A DNA stretch of 64,000 nt, taken from positions 1 to 64,000 of the forward strand of contig JAYRFK010000060.1 in the NCBI GenBank assembly GCA_041908445.1. The letters run 5' to 3'. Position numbers and translations under genes: made by a program. The notes under the pieces are model-generated. The model was not told the origin of the DNA, did not search any database, and saw nothing but the letters and a program-made list of their open reading frames with translations. This document shows positions 8,691 through 17,132 of this stretch, one piece after another (the first letter of the stretch is position 1; every line of letters begins with the position of its first letter). This DNA is from JAEUJM01 sp041908445. GTDB taxonomy: Bacteria > Actinomycetota > Acidimicrobiia > Acidimicrobiales > DATDAH01.

Positions 8691-9953
8691 TCACGTGTCC
8701 TGTTCGGCCTCCACCGCCGGGCCGGCCAGCGGCTCGTCGGGGCTCGGTTCCCCATCGGCCGCGGCCCCCGGCGGGTTGAGGGGCACCGCCGGCGGGGACG
8801 CCGCCGGCGGGGACGCCACGGCGCCCTCGGCGCCGGGTTCCTCGTCCTCCGGCGGGAGCAGGCCGACGGCCCGCTGGACCCCCGAGCCGAAGAACACGTA
8901 GAGGCCGAACCCGAGCACGACCACGCCGATGGGCACCAGGGCGTCGCCCTTGCCGGTGTAGGTCGGGTAGAGCACGAACACCGAGAGGGCGAGGGTCCAG
9001 GCCCACAGGATCAGCACGCTGCGGCGCTGGCCGTGGCCGAGGCGCATGAGCCGGTGGTGCAGGTGCTCCTTGTCGGCCTCGGCCACCCCGGCCCGCTTCG
9101 TGGCCCGCCGGATGATGGCGAAGAGCGTGTCGAGGATCGGCACCCCGAGGATGAACAGCGGGATGAACAGCGGGGCGAAGAAGAAGTACACCTGCCCGCT
9201 GAACGGCTCGCTGGAGCTGCCGCCCACGGAGATGGTCGAGGCCGCCATCAGCAGCCCGAGGAGGAGCGCCCCGCCGTCGCCCATGAAGATGCGCGCCGGG
9301 TGGAAGTTGTGCGGCAGGAACCCGAGGCACACCCCGGCGGTGATCAGCGCCAGCAGCGGGCCGAGGTTGCCCGGTTCGAGCACCCCGACGTCGTTCAGGC
9401 GCTCGCCGTACAGGAAGAAGGCGCCGGCCGCGATGGCCACGAGGCCGGCGGCGAGGCCGTCGAGGCCGTCGATGAGGTTCACCGCGTTGGCCATGCCCAC
9501 CACCCAGACCACGGTGAGCAGGGCGGACAGGTCCGGCGACAGCACCACGAGGTCGGCGAACGGGATGCGGAAGTAGAGGATGGTCACGCCGGCGACCGAC
9601 AGCACGCTGCCGGCGAGCACCATCCCGGCGAGCTTGGCCGGGGCGGAGACGTCCCGGAAGTCGTCGATCACCCCGACCACGAAGATGATCGCGGCCGCGA
9701 TCACGACGCCGAGCGGCTCGGTGCTGGCCTCGAACACGGCGTCGAAGCGACCCGACTGCCAGGCCACGAGCATCGCGGCGAGGAAGCCGAGGAACATCGC
9801 CGCGCCCCCGAGGGTCGCGGTGGCCCGGGTGTGGACCCGCCGTTCGTCCGGCGCCACCACCGCGCCGACCCGGATGGCGACGCGGCGCACCACCGGGGTC
9901 AGCACGACCGTCACCGCGAAGGCGACCGCGAAGACGGCGAGGTTGGCGAGCAT
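8691..9953 (-). CDS. wecA: Undecaprenyl-phosphate GlcNAc-1-phosphate transferase (WecA/TagO family)
   Basis: Polytopic membrane enzyme of the MraY/WecA superfamily that moves a sugar-1-phosphate from UDP-sugar to undecaprenyl phosphate, starting a wall polymer or glycan. Family motifs are visible: VIDDFRD with the two aspartates at 97-98, NAVNLIDGLDG at 156-166, FMGDGG at 223-228 and the cytoplasmic HHRLM near residue 305. About ten hydrophobic segments span residues 1-360. The last 60 residues form a Pro/Ala/Glu tail without known function. GlcNAc is the usual WecA/TagO substrate; this is family inference. The gene lies beside a polysaccharide locus that has a second initiating transferase of another fold (15557-17017). 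Confidence 0.88.
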   Translation of the reverse strand: MLANLAVFAVAFAVTVVLTPVVRRVAIRVGAVVAPDERRVHTRATATLGGAAMFLGFLAAMLVAWQSGRFDAVFEASTEPLGVVIAAAIIFVVGVIDDFRDVSAPAKLAGMVLAGSVLSVAGVTILYFRIPFADLVVLSPDLSALLTVVWVVGMANAVNLIDGLDGLAAGLVAIAAGAFFLYGERLNDVGVLEPGNLGPLLALITAGVCLGFLPHNFHPARIFMGDGGALLLGLLMAASTISVGGSSSEPFSGQVYFFFAPLFIPLFILGVPILDTLFAIIRRATKRAGVAEADKEHLHHRLMRLGHGQRRSVLILWAWTLALSVFVLYPTYTGKGDALVPIGVVVLGFGLYVFFGSGVQRAVGLLPPEDEEPGAEGAVASPPAASPPAVPLNPPGAAADGEPSPDEPLAGPAVEAEQDT

Positions 9954-10048
9954 GCCGGGCCAAGGTTAGGGAACGGGCCGCGCCCGACCCGCCTCGGCCC
10001 TCGGCGGCGTCCCGGCCGGCGCCCGCAGGACGGCGGCCGAGCGGACGC

Positions 10049-11410
10049 TCAGGCGGTCTTCGCGACCTCGGGCCGGGCCCGGACGGGTCCCTCGGCCCAG
10101 TCGCCGACCACGCGGCGCGTGCGCCAGTAGATGTCCTCCATGAGGATGTGGGCGAACTCCCCGTTGCGGCCGATGCTGAACAGGCCGTCGACCCCGGTGC
10201 CGTTCGCGGCGAAGTCGGCGCGGGCGGCCTCGTGCTCGAGGGCGAGCACCGGGTAGGCGATGGGGGTCTTGACCACGCGGCAGCCCAGGTAGCGCCGGCG
10301 GACGTCGGGCACGAGGCGCTCCAGCTCCGCCAGGCACCGCTCCCCGACCACCTCGTCGTCGAGGTTCCACAGCTCCGAGCCGACCTCCGTGCCGATGTCG
10401 ACGGTGATCATGGTCTTGCCCTCGGGGGCCAGCCACGGCATGGAGAGCGGCGCCTCGGTGAGGCGGAAGGTCTCGAAGGACCGGTCGGGCACCCACATGA
10501 CGACGTCGGGCAGCAGGCCCCGGCCCTCGAAGCGGAGGTTCGCGAACACCATGGGCCGGAACCGGAAGCCCGAGAAGCGGTCGAGCCGGTCGGTGCCCTC
10601 GACCAACCGGGGGAGGATGCTGAGGGGCGCGGTGCTGACCGCGGCGTCGACCTCGACCTCGCGGCCGTCCACCCGCACGGCCCGCACCTGCTCGTCCTCG
10701 ACGAGGATCTTCTCGACGGGGGTCTCGAGGTGGATGGCGTCGCCGAGGCCCTCCGCCAGCGCCTCGCACAGCAGGCTCACACCGCCCTCGGGGTACACGT
10801 GCCACACGTCGACGCTCTGGGGCTGCTCGTTGCAGTAGCCGATGGCCACCGCCCGCCTGGTCACCTTGGCCGCGGCCTTCAGCAGCACGGTGTGGGCGAT
10901 GCCCCCGGGGATCTTCTGGCCGACCGCGGCGGCGAGCTGGTCGCCGGGGAGGCCCGACCAGGCCTCGACCAGCGGCACGACCACCTCGTCGGCCATGGCC
11001 CGGCCGTACTCCGAGCGGAAGTGCTCGGCGGCGGTCACCGGCTCGGCCCCGCCCGCCAGGCCCCGGGCCCGTGCGGTGAGGGCGCCGGCGACGTAGCGGG
11101 GCGTGCGCAGCAGGCCCATCGGGTACCCCACGACGCGGTCGCCGAGGTAGACCGACTCGCCGTAGCGGCGGACGACGCGGCAGCGGTCGTTGACGCCGAG
11201 GGCGGTGGCGAGGCGGTTGGTGATGAAGTGCGCGCCGGTGTCGTAGCTGAAGCCGTCGGCGTCGTGGTGGCTGTCCGCCATCCCGGCCACGCGCGGCCCG
11301 GCCTCGTAGACGACGACCTCGATGCCGCGCCGGCGTAGCTCGGTGGCGGCGACGAGGCCGGCGATGCCGGCGCCGAGGACGGCGACGCGGCGGGGGTCAG
11401 TCGTCGGCAT
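10049..11410 (-). CDS. FAD-dependent protoporphyrinogen oxidase/amine oxidase-like protein
   Basis: Flavoprotein of 453 residues. The dinucleotide-binding motif GAGIAGLVAATEL begins at residue 13; EAGPRVAGMADS follows at the end of the second strand, and the C-terminus has the FAD-closing segment GLFSIGRNGEFAHILMED. The fold is that of PPOX, phytoene desaturase and UDP-galactopyranose mutase relatives. No heme genes are nearby; it overlaps by 14 bases the methyltransferase gene beside a polysaccharide locus, so a sugar- or lipid-modifying role is plausible but unproven. Start ATG at 11410. A second member of this superfamily lies at 31685-33040. Confidence 0.75.
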   Translation of the reverse strand: MPTTDPRRVAVLGAGIAGLVAATELRRRGIEVVVYEAGPRVAGMADSHHDADGFSYDTGAHFITNRLATALGVNDRCRVVRRYGESVYLGDRVVGYPMGLLRTPRYVAGALTARARGLAGGAEPVTAAEHFRSEYGRAMADEVVVPLVEAWSGLPGDQLAAAVGQKIPGGIAHTVLLKAAAKVTRRAVAIGYCNEQPQSVDVWHVYPEGGVSLLCEALAEGLGDAIHLETPVEKILVEDEQVRAVRVDGREVEVDAAVSTAPLSILPRLVEGTDRLDRFSGFRFRPMVFANLRFEGRGLLPDVVMWVPDRSFETFRLTEAPLSMPWLAPEGKTMITVDIGTEVGSELWNLDDEVVGERCLAELERLVPDVRRRYLGCRVVKTPIAYPVLALEHEAARADFAANGTGVDGLFSIGRNGEFAHILMEDIYWRTRRVVGDWAEGPVRARPEVAKTA

Positions 11411-12386
11411 GGGTGGGGTCTCCGATCGGTCGGGTGAGCACGGCGCGCAGCAGCGCGCCCCGCCCGGCGGCCGCCAGCACGGTGTCGAAGGCGGTGAAGA
11501 CCGACAACGACGGTGCCGTCTCGAGGCTGAACTGCTCGACCAGGCCGCGCGGTGCGCCCCAGTCGTCGAGGGTGTTGCGGACCGAGTACACCCAGTTGAC
11601 CGGGCTGGTCATCGTCCCCAGCTCGGCCACCTCCCACCCCGTGCGCTCGGCGAGCCGGCGCAGCGACGGCTGGTCGAAGAGGTTGAGGTGCCGGGGGAAG
11701 TGGTAGCCGCCCCAGTGCCGGCGCTTGAACAGCCGGAAGTCGGGCGAGCCGGTGTTGTCGGTGATGATCAGGAGCCGACCGCCGGGCTTGAGCAGACGCC
11801 AGACCCCGGTCAGCACCGCCGCCGGGTCGGCCACGTGCTCGATGGTCATGATCAACAGGGCGAGGTCGTAGCTCGCCTCCGGCAGGTCGACGTCCTGCAC
11901 GACCCCGGTGTGGATCGTCAGGCCGAGCTCCTCGCCACGGGCCGCCGCCCGCGGATCGGGGTCGAGGCCCTCGGGCCGCCAGCCCTTGGGGCCGAACTCG
12001 GCGAGCAGGCCCACGTGGAAGCCGTCGCCGCAGCCGACGTCGAGGATGCGGGCATCGGCGGGCAGGCCCTCGGCGACCTTCAGGAGGCGCCGGGCCTCGA
12101 GGCGCCGGCGCACCTTGTACACGAAGCCGAAGCGGTCCTCGGAGAAGTCGTAGGCGTGGTAGTCGTCCGGGTAGATCACCGCGTGCTCGGACTCGGCCGG
12201 GCGGGGGTCGAGGTAGACGAGGCCGCACCGCCGGCACCGCACTGCCAGGAAGCTGTCCGGGGTGGTGCGGTACTCGAAGTCCTCCCCCACCGCGATGGGG
12301 TCGCTGTCGTCGGCGCCGCACACGGCGCAGGTGGTGGGCACGAGGCGCAGCGCGGGCACGGGCCGGTCGTCGACGGTGTCCTGCAT
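11397..12386 (-). CDS. Class I SAM-dependent methyltransferase with N-terminal zinc ribbon
   Basis: Protein of 329 residues. The N-terminus has a four-cysteine zinc ribbon (C20, C23, C51, C54), then a Rossmann methyltransferase core with the SAM motif ILDVGCGDGF at about 114-123 and the later motifs LLIMTIEHV and LLKPGGRLLIIT. Zinc-ribbon methyltransferases of this layout often act on sugar nucleotides or glycan ends, which would fit the nearby glycan genes; the substrate is not determinable here. I chose ATG 12386 because the open frame upstream has non-coding composition and runs under the divergent oxidase gene. No good ribosome-binding site is visible. Its last 14 bases overlap the flavoprotein gene, so the two are probably co-expressed. 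Confidence 0.8.
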   Translation of the reverse strand: MQDTVDDRPVPALRLVPTTCAVCGADDSDPIAVGEDFEYRTTPDSFLAVRCRRCGLVYLDPRPAESEHAVIYPDDYHAYDFSEDRFGFVYKVRRRLEARRLLKVAEGLPADARILDVGCGDGFHVGLLAEFGPKGWRPEGLDPDPRAAARGEELGLTIHTGVVQDVDLPEASYDLALLIMTIEHVADPAAVLTGVWRLLKPGGRLLIITDNTGSPDFRLFKRRHWGGYHFPRHLNLFDQPSLRRLAERTGWEVAELGTMTSPVNWVYSVRNTLDDWGAPRGLVEQFSLETAPSLSVFTAFDTVLAAAGRGALLRAVLTRPIGDPTHADD

Positions 12387-12408
12387 CTCCCACCCGTCGG
12401 CCGTGCGA

Positions 12409-12427
12409 CCCGCGCCCTGAGCGCGGG
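12409..12427. promoter_or_regulatory. Inverted repeat between divergent genes
   Basis: Perfect seven-base arms CCCGCGC/GCGCGGG with a five-base spacer, in the 148-base region between the methyltransferase and the divergent oxidase. It could be an operator or a leader hairpin of the methyltransferase mRNA. A TANNNT-type TACCTT at 12497-12502 may be the -10 for the oxidase gene. Confidence 0.3.
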
Positions 12428-12534
12428 CAGCGGCAACGGGCCCGATGACCCATGCCCCGCCGCACGCCGACGGCGGTCCCGCGCCGCCCTGGGCACTACC
12501 TTGCGGGGCCGGACGACCCGGAGGAGCGTGGGAC

Positions 12535-13905
12535 ATGGTGGACCTGGCCGAGGCGCTGGCGGGCACGGTGGCGGACGAGCACCTGCTCGTCGGCGACGCC
12601 GTCAACGAGGACTACGGCCACGACGAGGCCCTCACCGCCCACCCCGTCCGACCCGCGGCCGTCCTGCGCCCCGGGTCCACCGACGAGGTCGCCGCCATCC
12701 TGCGCGTCGCCGACGCCCACGGCATCCCCGTCACCGCCCGGGGCAGCGGCACCGGGCTCTCGGGGGCCTGCACGCCGGTCGACGGCGGCATCGTCGTGTC
12801 GTTCGAGCGCATGACGCAGGTGCTCGAGATCGACACCGAGAACCACATGGCCGTGGTGCAGCCCGGGGTCACCCTGGCCGAGCTCGACGAGCAGCTCGCC
12901 GCCCACGACCTCGTGTACCCGGTCTTCCCCGGCGAGTACAGCGCCTCGCTCGGCGGCAACGTCAACACCAACGCCGGTGGGATGCGGGCGGTGAAGTACG
13001 GCGTCACCCGCCACCACGTGATCGGCCTCGAGGTCGTCCTGGCCTCGGGCGACGTGATCCGCACCGGCGGCAAGGTCGTGAAGGCCACCGCCGGCTACGA
13101 CCTCACCCAGCTCGTGCTCGGGTCCGAGGGCACGCTCGGCCTCGTCACCGAGGCGACCCTCAAGCTCTACCCGCGCCAGCACCACGCCGCCACCGTGCTG
13201 GTCCCGTTCGCCACCCTCGAGGGCGTGGCCGGCGCCGTGCCGAAGATCGTGGCCAGCGGCGTGGGACCCCTCATCCTCGAGTACATCGACCTGCTCACGA
13301 TGTCGGTCATCACCGCGTCGGCGGGCCTCGACCTCGGCATCCCCGAGGAGGTCAAGGCGACCGCGCTCGCCTACCTGGTCGTCGTGATCGAGGGCACCAC
13401 CGAGGACCGGGTCGACGCCGACGTGGCCCAGGTGGCGGAGCTGGTCACCGAGCTCGGCGCCGAGGACGTGTACGTGCTGCCCTCCCACGCCGGCGCCGCG
13501 CTGATCGAGGCTCGGGAGAAGGCGTTCTGGGTGGCCAAGGCCAACGACGCCGACGACATCATCGACGTGGTCGTGCCCCGCGCCTCGATGCCCGAGTACC
13601 TCGCCGCGGTCGGCGAGCTCGCCACCGAGCACGAGGCCTGGGTCACCGGCTGCGGCCACGCCGGCGACGGCAACGTGCACCTCTCGGTGTTCCAGAAGGA
13701 CCCGGACAAGCGGGAGGCCATCCTGCGCGGGATCGTGGCCAAGGGCCTGTCCCTCGGCGGCGCCATCTCCGGCGAGCACGGCCTCGGCACCGAGAAGAAG
13801 AAGTACTTCCTCGAGTTCGAGGACCCGGTGAAGATCGAGCTGATGCGGCGCATCAAGGCGAGCTTCGACCCCAACGGCATCCTCAACCCCGGAAAGATCT
13901 TCTAG
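12535..13905 (+). CDS. FAD-linked 2-hydroxyacid oxidase/dehydrogenase (GlcD family)
   Basis: Flavoprotein of 456 residues oxidising a 2-hydroxy acid (glycolate, lactate or similar) to the 2-oxo acid. The PCMH-type FAD domain contains TARGSGTGLSGAC (about 67-79) and the C-terminal cap has GHAGDGNVHLSVF (about 375-387) and SGEHGLGTEKKKYF (about 411), all typical of GlcD and D-lactate dehydrogenases. The ATG at 12535 has GGAGGAG eight bases upstream. The next gene, a ThDP-dependent decarboxylase-like enzyme, follows after 73 bases on the same strand, suggesting sequential oxidation and C-C cleavage of one substrate. No GlcE or GlcF partner is adjacent, so it probably acts as a single-subunit enzyme. 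Confidence 0.85.
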   Translation: MVDLAEALAGTVADEHLLVGDAVNEDYGHDEALTAHPVRPAAVLRPGSTDEVAAILRVADAHGIPVTARGSGTGLSGACTPVDGGIVVSFERMTQVLEIDTENHMAVVQPGVTLAELDEQLAAHDLVYPVFPGEYSASLGGNVNTNAGGMRAVKYGVTRHHVIGLEVVLASGDVIRTGGKVVKATAGYDLTQLVLGSEGTLGLVTEATLKLYPRQHHAATVLVPFATLEGVAGAVPKIVASGVGPLILEYIDLLTMSVITASAGLDLGIPEEVKATALAYLVVVIEGTTEDRVDADVAQVAELVTELGAEDVYVLPSHAGAALIEAREKAFWVAKANDADDIIDVVVPRASMPEYLAAVGELATEHEAWVTGCGHAGDGNVHLSVFQKDPDKREAILRGIVAKGLSLGGAISGEHGLGTEKKKYFLEFEDPVKIELMRRIKASFDPNGILNPGKIF

Positions 13906-13978
13906 GCCGCCCCGCGCACCCCCGCCCGCTCCCCGACCGACCGCCCCTCCGACTCCCTCCCCCTCCAAGGAGCCCACC

Positions 13979-15532
13979 GTGAACGGCGCCCGCGCCCTCA
14001 TCGCCACCCTCGTCGACGCCGGCGTCGACACCGTGTTCGCCAACCCCGGCACCTCCGAGATGCACTTCGTCGCCGCGCTCGACGACGTGCCCGAGATGCG
14101 CGGCGTGCTGTGCCTGTTCGAGGGCGTGGTCACCGGCGCCGCCGACGGCTACGGCCGCATGGCGGACAGGCCCGCGGCGACGCTGCTGCACCTCGGCCCG
14201 GGCCTCGGCAACGGCCTGGCCAACCTCCACAACGCCCGGCGGGCGGGTAGCCCGATGGTCAACATCGTGGGCGACCACGCCACCGACTACGGCCAGGACC
14301 TCTTCCTGACCTCCGACATCGCCACCATCGCCGCCAACCTCGAGAGCTGGGTCGGCGTGGCCGGCTCCTCTGCCGACGTCGGCCGCCTGGCCGCCGAGGC
14401 GGTCGCCGCCGCCACCGGCGCGCCCAACCAGATCGCCACCCTGATCCTCCCCGCCGACGCCTCGTGGTCGGAGGGCGCCAGCCCCGCCGCCCCGATCGCG
14501 CCCGCCGCCCGGGCGGGCGTGCCCGCCGACCGCGTCGAGGCCGTCGCCGCGGTGCTGCGCAGCGGCGAGCCCACCGCGGTCCTCGTCGGCGGCTCGGTCA
14601 CCCGGGAGGCCGGCGTCACCGCGGTCAGCCGCATCGGTAACCACACGGGGGCCAAGGTGCTCTGCGAGTGCTTCCCGACCCGCCTCGAGCGGGGTGCGGG
14701 CCTGCCCGCCCTCGAGCGCCTCGGCTACCTCGGCGAGTTCGTCCAGATGCAACTCGACGGCATCCGCCACCTCGTGCTGGTGGACGCCGACGCCCCGGCG
14801 TCGTTCTTCGCCTACCCGGACAAGGCCACGAGCCTGGTGCCCGACGGCTGCGAGGTCCACGTGCTGGCCGGCCCGGCCGACGACGGCATCGCCGCCCTCG
14901 AAGCCCTCGCCGAGGCGGTGGGCGCGCCGGCCGACGCGGCGACCATCCAGGAGCTCGCCCGCCCCGAGCGCCCCACCGGCGCGCTCGACCCCGAGACCCT
15001 CGGCGCGTCCATCGCCGCGCTCCTCCCCGAGGGGGCGATCCTCGTCGACGAGTCGGCCACCGCGGGCCTCTGGACCAGCCTGGCCACGGCCGGCTCGGCC
15101 CGCCACACCCTGCTCACCCTGACCGGCGGCGCCATCGGCTACGGCCTCCCGGCCGCCACCGGCGCGGCGCTGGCCTGCCCCGACCGCCCCGTGGTCTCGC
15201 TCGAGGCCGACGGGTCCGGGATGTACACCCTGCAGGCGCTCTGGACCCAGGCCCGAGAGGACCTCAACGTCACCACGGTCGTCTACAACAACCACGCCTA
15301 CGACATCTTGAACCTCGAGCTCGGGCGCGTCGGCGCCGGCGAGCCCGGTCCCAAGGCCAAGGCGATGTTCGACCTGCACGGGCCCGACCTCGACTACGTG
15401 AAGCTGGCCGCCGGCATGGGCGTGCCGGGCAGCCGGCCGACCACCGCCGAGGAGTTCTACGACGCCTTCGAGCTCGCCCTCGCCGAGCCCGGCCCCTACC
15501 TCATCGAGGTCGGCCTGACGTCGCGCTTCTGA
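13979..15532 (+). CDS. ThDP-dependent enzyme, acetolactate synthase/benzoylformate decarboxylase-like
   Basis: Thiamine-diphosphate enzyme of 517 residues with the three-domain POX/BFD layout. The cofactor-activating glutamate is E48 (FEGVVTGAADGYGRM), and the ThDP/metal motif runs from ADGSG to YNNHAYDIL near the C-terminus. Segments NPGTSEMHF (22-30) and LLHLGPGLGNGLANLHNA (69-86, with H71) resemble my memory of benzoylformate decarboxylase more than acetolactate synthase. In the FPTR motif the histidine known from that enzyme is a leucine here (FPTRLERG), so the reaction may differ. The start is GTG with AAGGAG six bases upstream. It is downstream of the 2-hydroxyacid oxidase and probably uses its 2-oxo acid product. 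Automatic annotation would likely call it acetolactate synthase; no small subunit is present. Confidence 0.75.
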   Translation: MNGARALIATLVDAGVDTVFANPGTSEMHFVAALDDVPEMRGVLCLFEGVVTGAADGYGRMADRPAATLLHLGPGLGNGLANLHNARRAGSPMVNIVGDHATDYGQDLFLTSDIATIAANLESWVGVAGSSADVGRLAAEAVAAATGAPNQIATLILPADASWSEGASPAAPIAPAARAGVPADRVEAVAAVLRSGEPTAVLVGGSVTREAGVTAVSRIGNHTGAKVLCECFPTRLERGAGLPALERLGYLGEFVQMQLDGIRHLVLVDADAPASFFAYPDKATSLVPDGCEVHVLAGPADDGIAALEALAEAVGAPADAATIQELARPERPTGALDPETLGASIAALLPEGAILVDESATAGLWTSLATAGSARHTLLTLTGGAIGYGLPAATGAALACPDRPVVSLEADGSGMYTLQALWTQAREDLNVTTVVYNNHAYDILNLELGRVGAGEPGPKAKAMFDLHGPDLDYVKLAAGMGVPGSRPTTAEEFYDAFELALAEPGPYLIEVGLTSRF

Positions 15533-15556
15533 CCGCCCCGCGCCGGACGGGCCGGC

Positions 15557-17017
15557 TCAGGCCGAGTCGCGCCTGCGCGTGCGCATGCGCCGTTCGGCCC
15601 GGAGGCGGCCCGGCTTGTCCGAGCGGGCGGTCTGGCGCAGGGCGTCGCGCAGGATGACGCCGACGGTGGCGATCATCACCTTGACGTCCTCCCACGGGGA
15701 CCAGTGCTCGATGTAGTAGTTGTCGAAGCGGGCCCGCTCCTCGATCGAGGTGTCGCCCCGAAGGCCGTGGATCTGGGCCAGGCCGGTGAGGCCGACCGGG
15801 AGCCGGTGGCGGTCGGCGTAGTGGGTGACCTGCGCCGAGAAGCGGCTCACGAAGTGCGGCCGCTCGGGCCGGGGGCCGACGAGGGACATGTCGCCCCGCA
15901 GCACGTTCCAGAACTGGGGCAGCTCGTCGAGGCTCAGGCGCCGGAGCCACTTGCCCACGCTGGTCTGGCGGGGGTCGTCCTCCACGGACCAGGTCACGTC
16001 GGCATCGGTGTTCACCCGCAGGGTGCGGAACTTCAGGACCTCGATCTCGCGTCCGTGCTGGCCGATGCGGCGCTGGCGGAACAGGATCGGCCCGGGGCTG
16101 CTGATGCGCACGGCCAGGGCGAGCAGGCCCAGCAGCGGGGCCAGCAGGAACAGCAGGAGGGCGGCGACCACGATGTCCACGACCCGCTTGGCCTTCCAGG
16201 CGCCGGCGCGCAGCGCGGCCCGCCGCACCTGGAACAGGGGGATGCCCCAGACGTGCTCCACGTCGGGGCCGCCGGGGGCGAAGCCGAGCTCGAAGAACCG
16301 GGGGACCACGTGCAGCTCGACGTCGTGCAGGCCGGTGGAGCGGAGGGTGGCGACGAGCTCCTGCTCGCCGCGCGGGCCGAAGGCGACCAGCACCCGGCGC
16401 ACGTCCTGCTCCTGGATGACCTTCTCGAGGTCGGCCATGCCGCCGAGCAGGTCGAGGCCGGGCTGCGAGGGGACGTCGTCGATGAAGCCCACCGGCACCA
16501 GCCCGTACTCGGGGTGCTCCTTGAGCAGGCGCGACAACTCGATGCCCACGGCGCCGGCGCCGACGATGAGGGCGTTCTCCTGGAGCTGGCCGGCCCGCCG
16601 GGCGGTGCGGATGACCGCGTAGGTCAGGGTCCGGCCGACCACGACGGCCACGCCGGTCACGGCGACCTGGTCGAACAGGGTTTCGGGCAGGTCGGTGAAC
16701 GGGGCGAAGCTGCCCACGAACAGGAGCGGGATGCCGGCCCCCAGCAACAGCCGGGGCAGTTCCGACAGCGTGCTCAGGGCGAGGTGGCGGCGATAGGTGC
16801 CCACCATCCCGAGGGTCACGAACACCGCGACGGCGTAGAGGAGGTTGGCCCAGCCGATGCTCGGGATCACCGAGAGGCCGACCATCACGGCGGCGAGGTC
16901 GGCGACGATGCGCAGCGACCACGGGCTCAGCGGCTGGCGGCGGCGCCGCGGCCCCCGGGGCTCGGCGTCGCGCGTGCCGTTGATGGCGACGAGCGGACCT
17001 TCGACAGAGACTGCCAT
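15557..17017 (-). CDS. Polyprenyl-phosphate sugar-1-phosphate transferase (WbaP/WcaJ type)
   Basis: Initiating enzyme for exopolysaccharide synthesis, 486 residues. Four to five N-terminal membrane helices (about 35-135) are followed by a Rossmann-like CoA_binding_3 domain (IVGAGAVGIELSRLL near 151), a further helix (RVVDIVVAALLLFLLAPLL) and the catalytic sugar-transferase domain with RIGQHGREIEVLKFRTL, LSLDELPQFWNVLRGDMSLV and GPRPERP. It would load glucose-, galactose- or a modified sugar-1-phosphate on undecaprenyl phosphate. I set the start at ATG 17017: the frame continues upstream to 17335 but that part overlaps the neighbouring glycosyltransferase and has shadow composition. This is a different fold from the WecA-type enzyme at 8691. 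Confidence 0.88.
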   Translation of the reverse strand: MAVSVEGPLVAINGTRDAEPRGPRRRRQPLSPWSLRIVADLAAVMVGLSVIPSIGWANLLYAVAVFVTLGMVGTYRRHLALSTLSELPRLLLGAGIPLLFVGSFAPFTDLPETLFDQVAVTGVAVVVGRTLTYAVIRTARRAGQLQENALIVGAGAVGIELSRLLKEHPEYGLVPVGFIDDVPSQPGLDLLGGMADLEKVIQEQDVRRVLVAFGPRGEQELVATLRSTGLHDVELHVVPRFFELGFAPGGPDVEHVWGIPLFQVRRAALRAGAWKAKRVVDIVVAALLLFLLAPLLGLLALAVRISSPGPILFRQRRIGQHGREIEVLKFRTLRVNTDADVTWSVEDDPRQTSVGKWLRRLSLDELPQFWNVLRGDMSLVGPRPERPHFVSRFSAQVTHYADRHRLPVGLTGLAQIHGLRGDTSIEERARFDNYYIEHWSPWEDVKVMIATVGVILRDALRQTARSDKPGRLRAERRMRTRRRDSA

Positions 17018-17132
17018 CTGAGCTGTAGCCGCCGTTCTCCATGGCCGCGGGTGGGGACAGGCTCCTGTCGGACGCGCCGGGACGGCCTTGAGCGGCGGGG
17101 TGGTCGGAGATCGCGCGCTGCGCGCGGGGAAC

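Noticed and set aside
12387..12605. Methyltransferase starting at 12605
   Set aside because: The added residues are Ala/Ser/Pro/Gly-rich shadow sequence overlapping the divergent oxidase gene.
13906..13978. Promoter or terminator between the oxidase and ThDP enzyme genes
   Set aside because: The 73 bases are C-rich with a ribosome-binding site and nothing else that stands out; the genes are best read as one unit.
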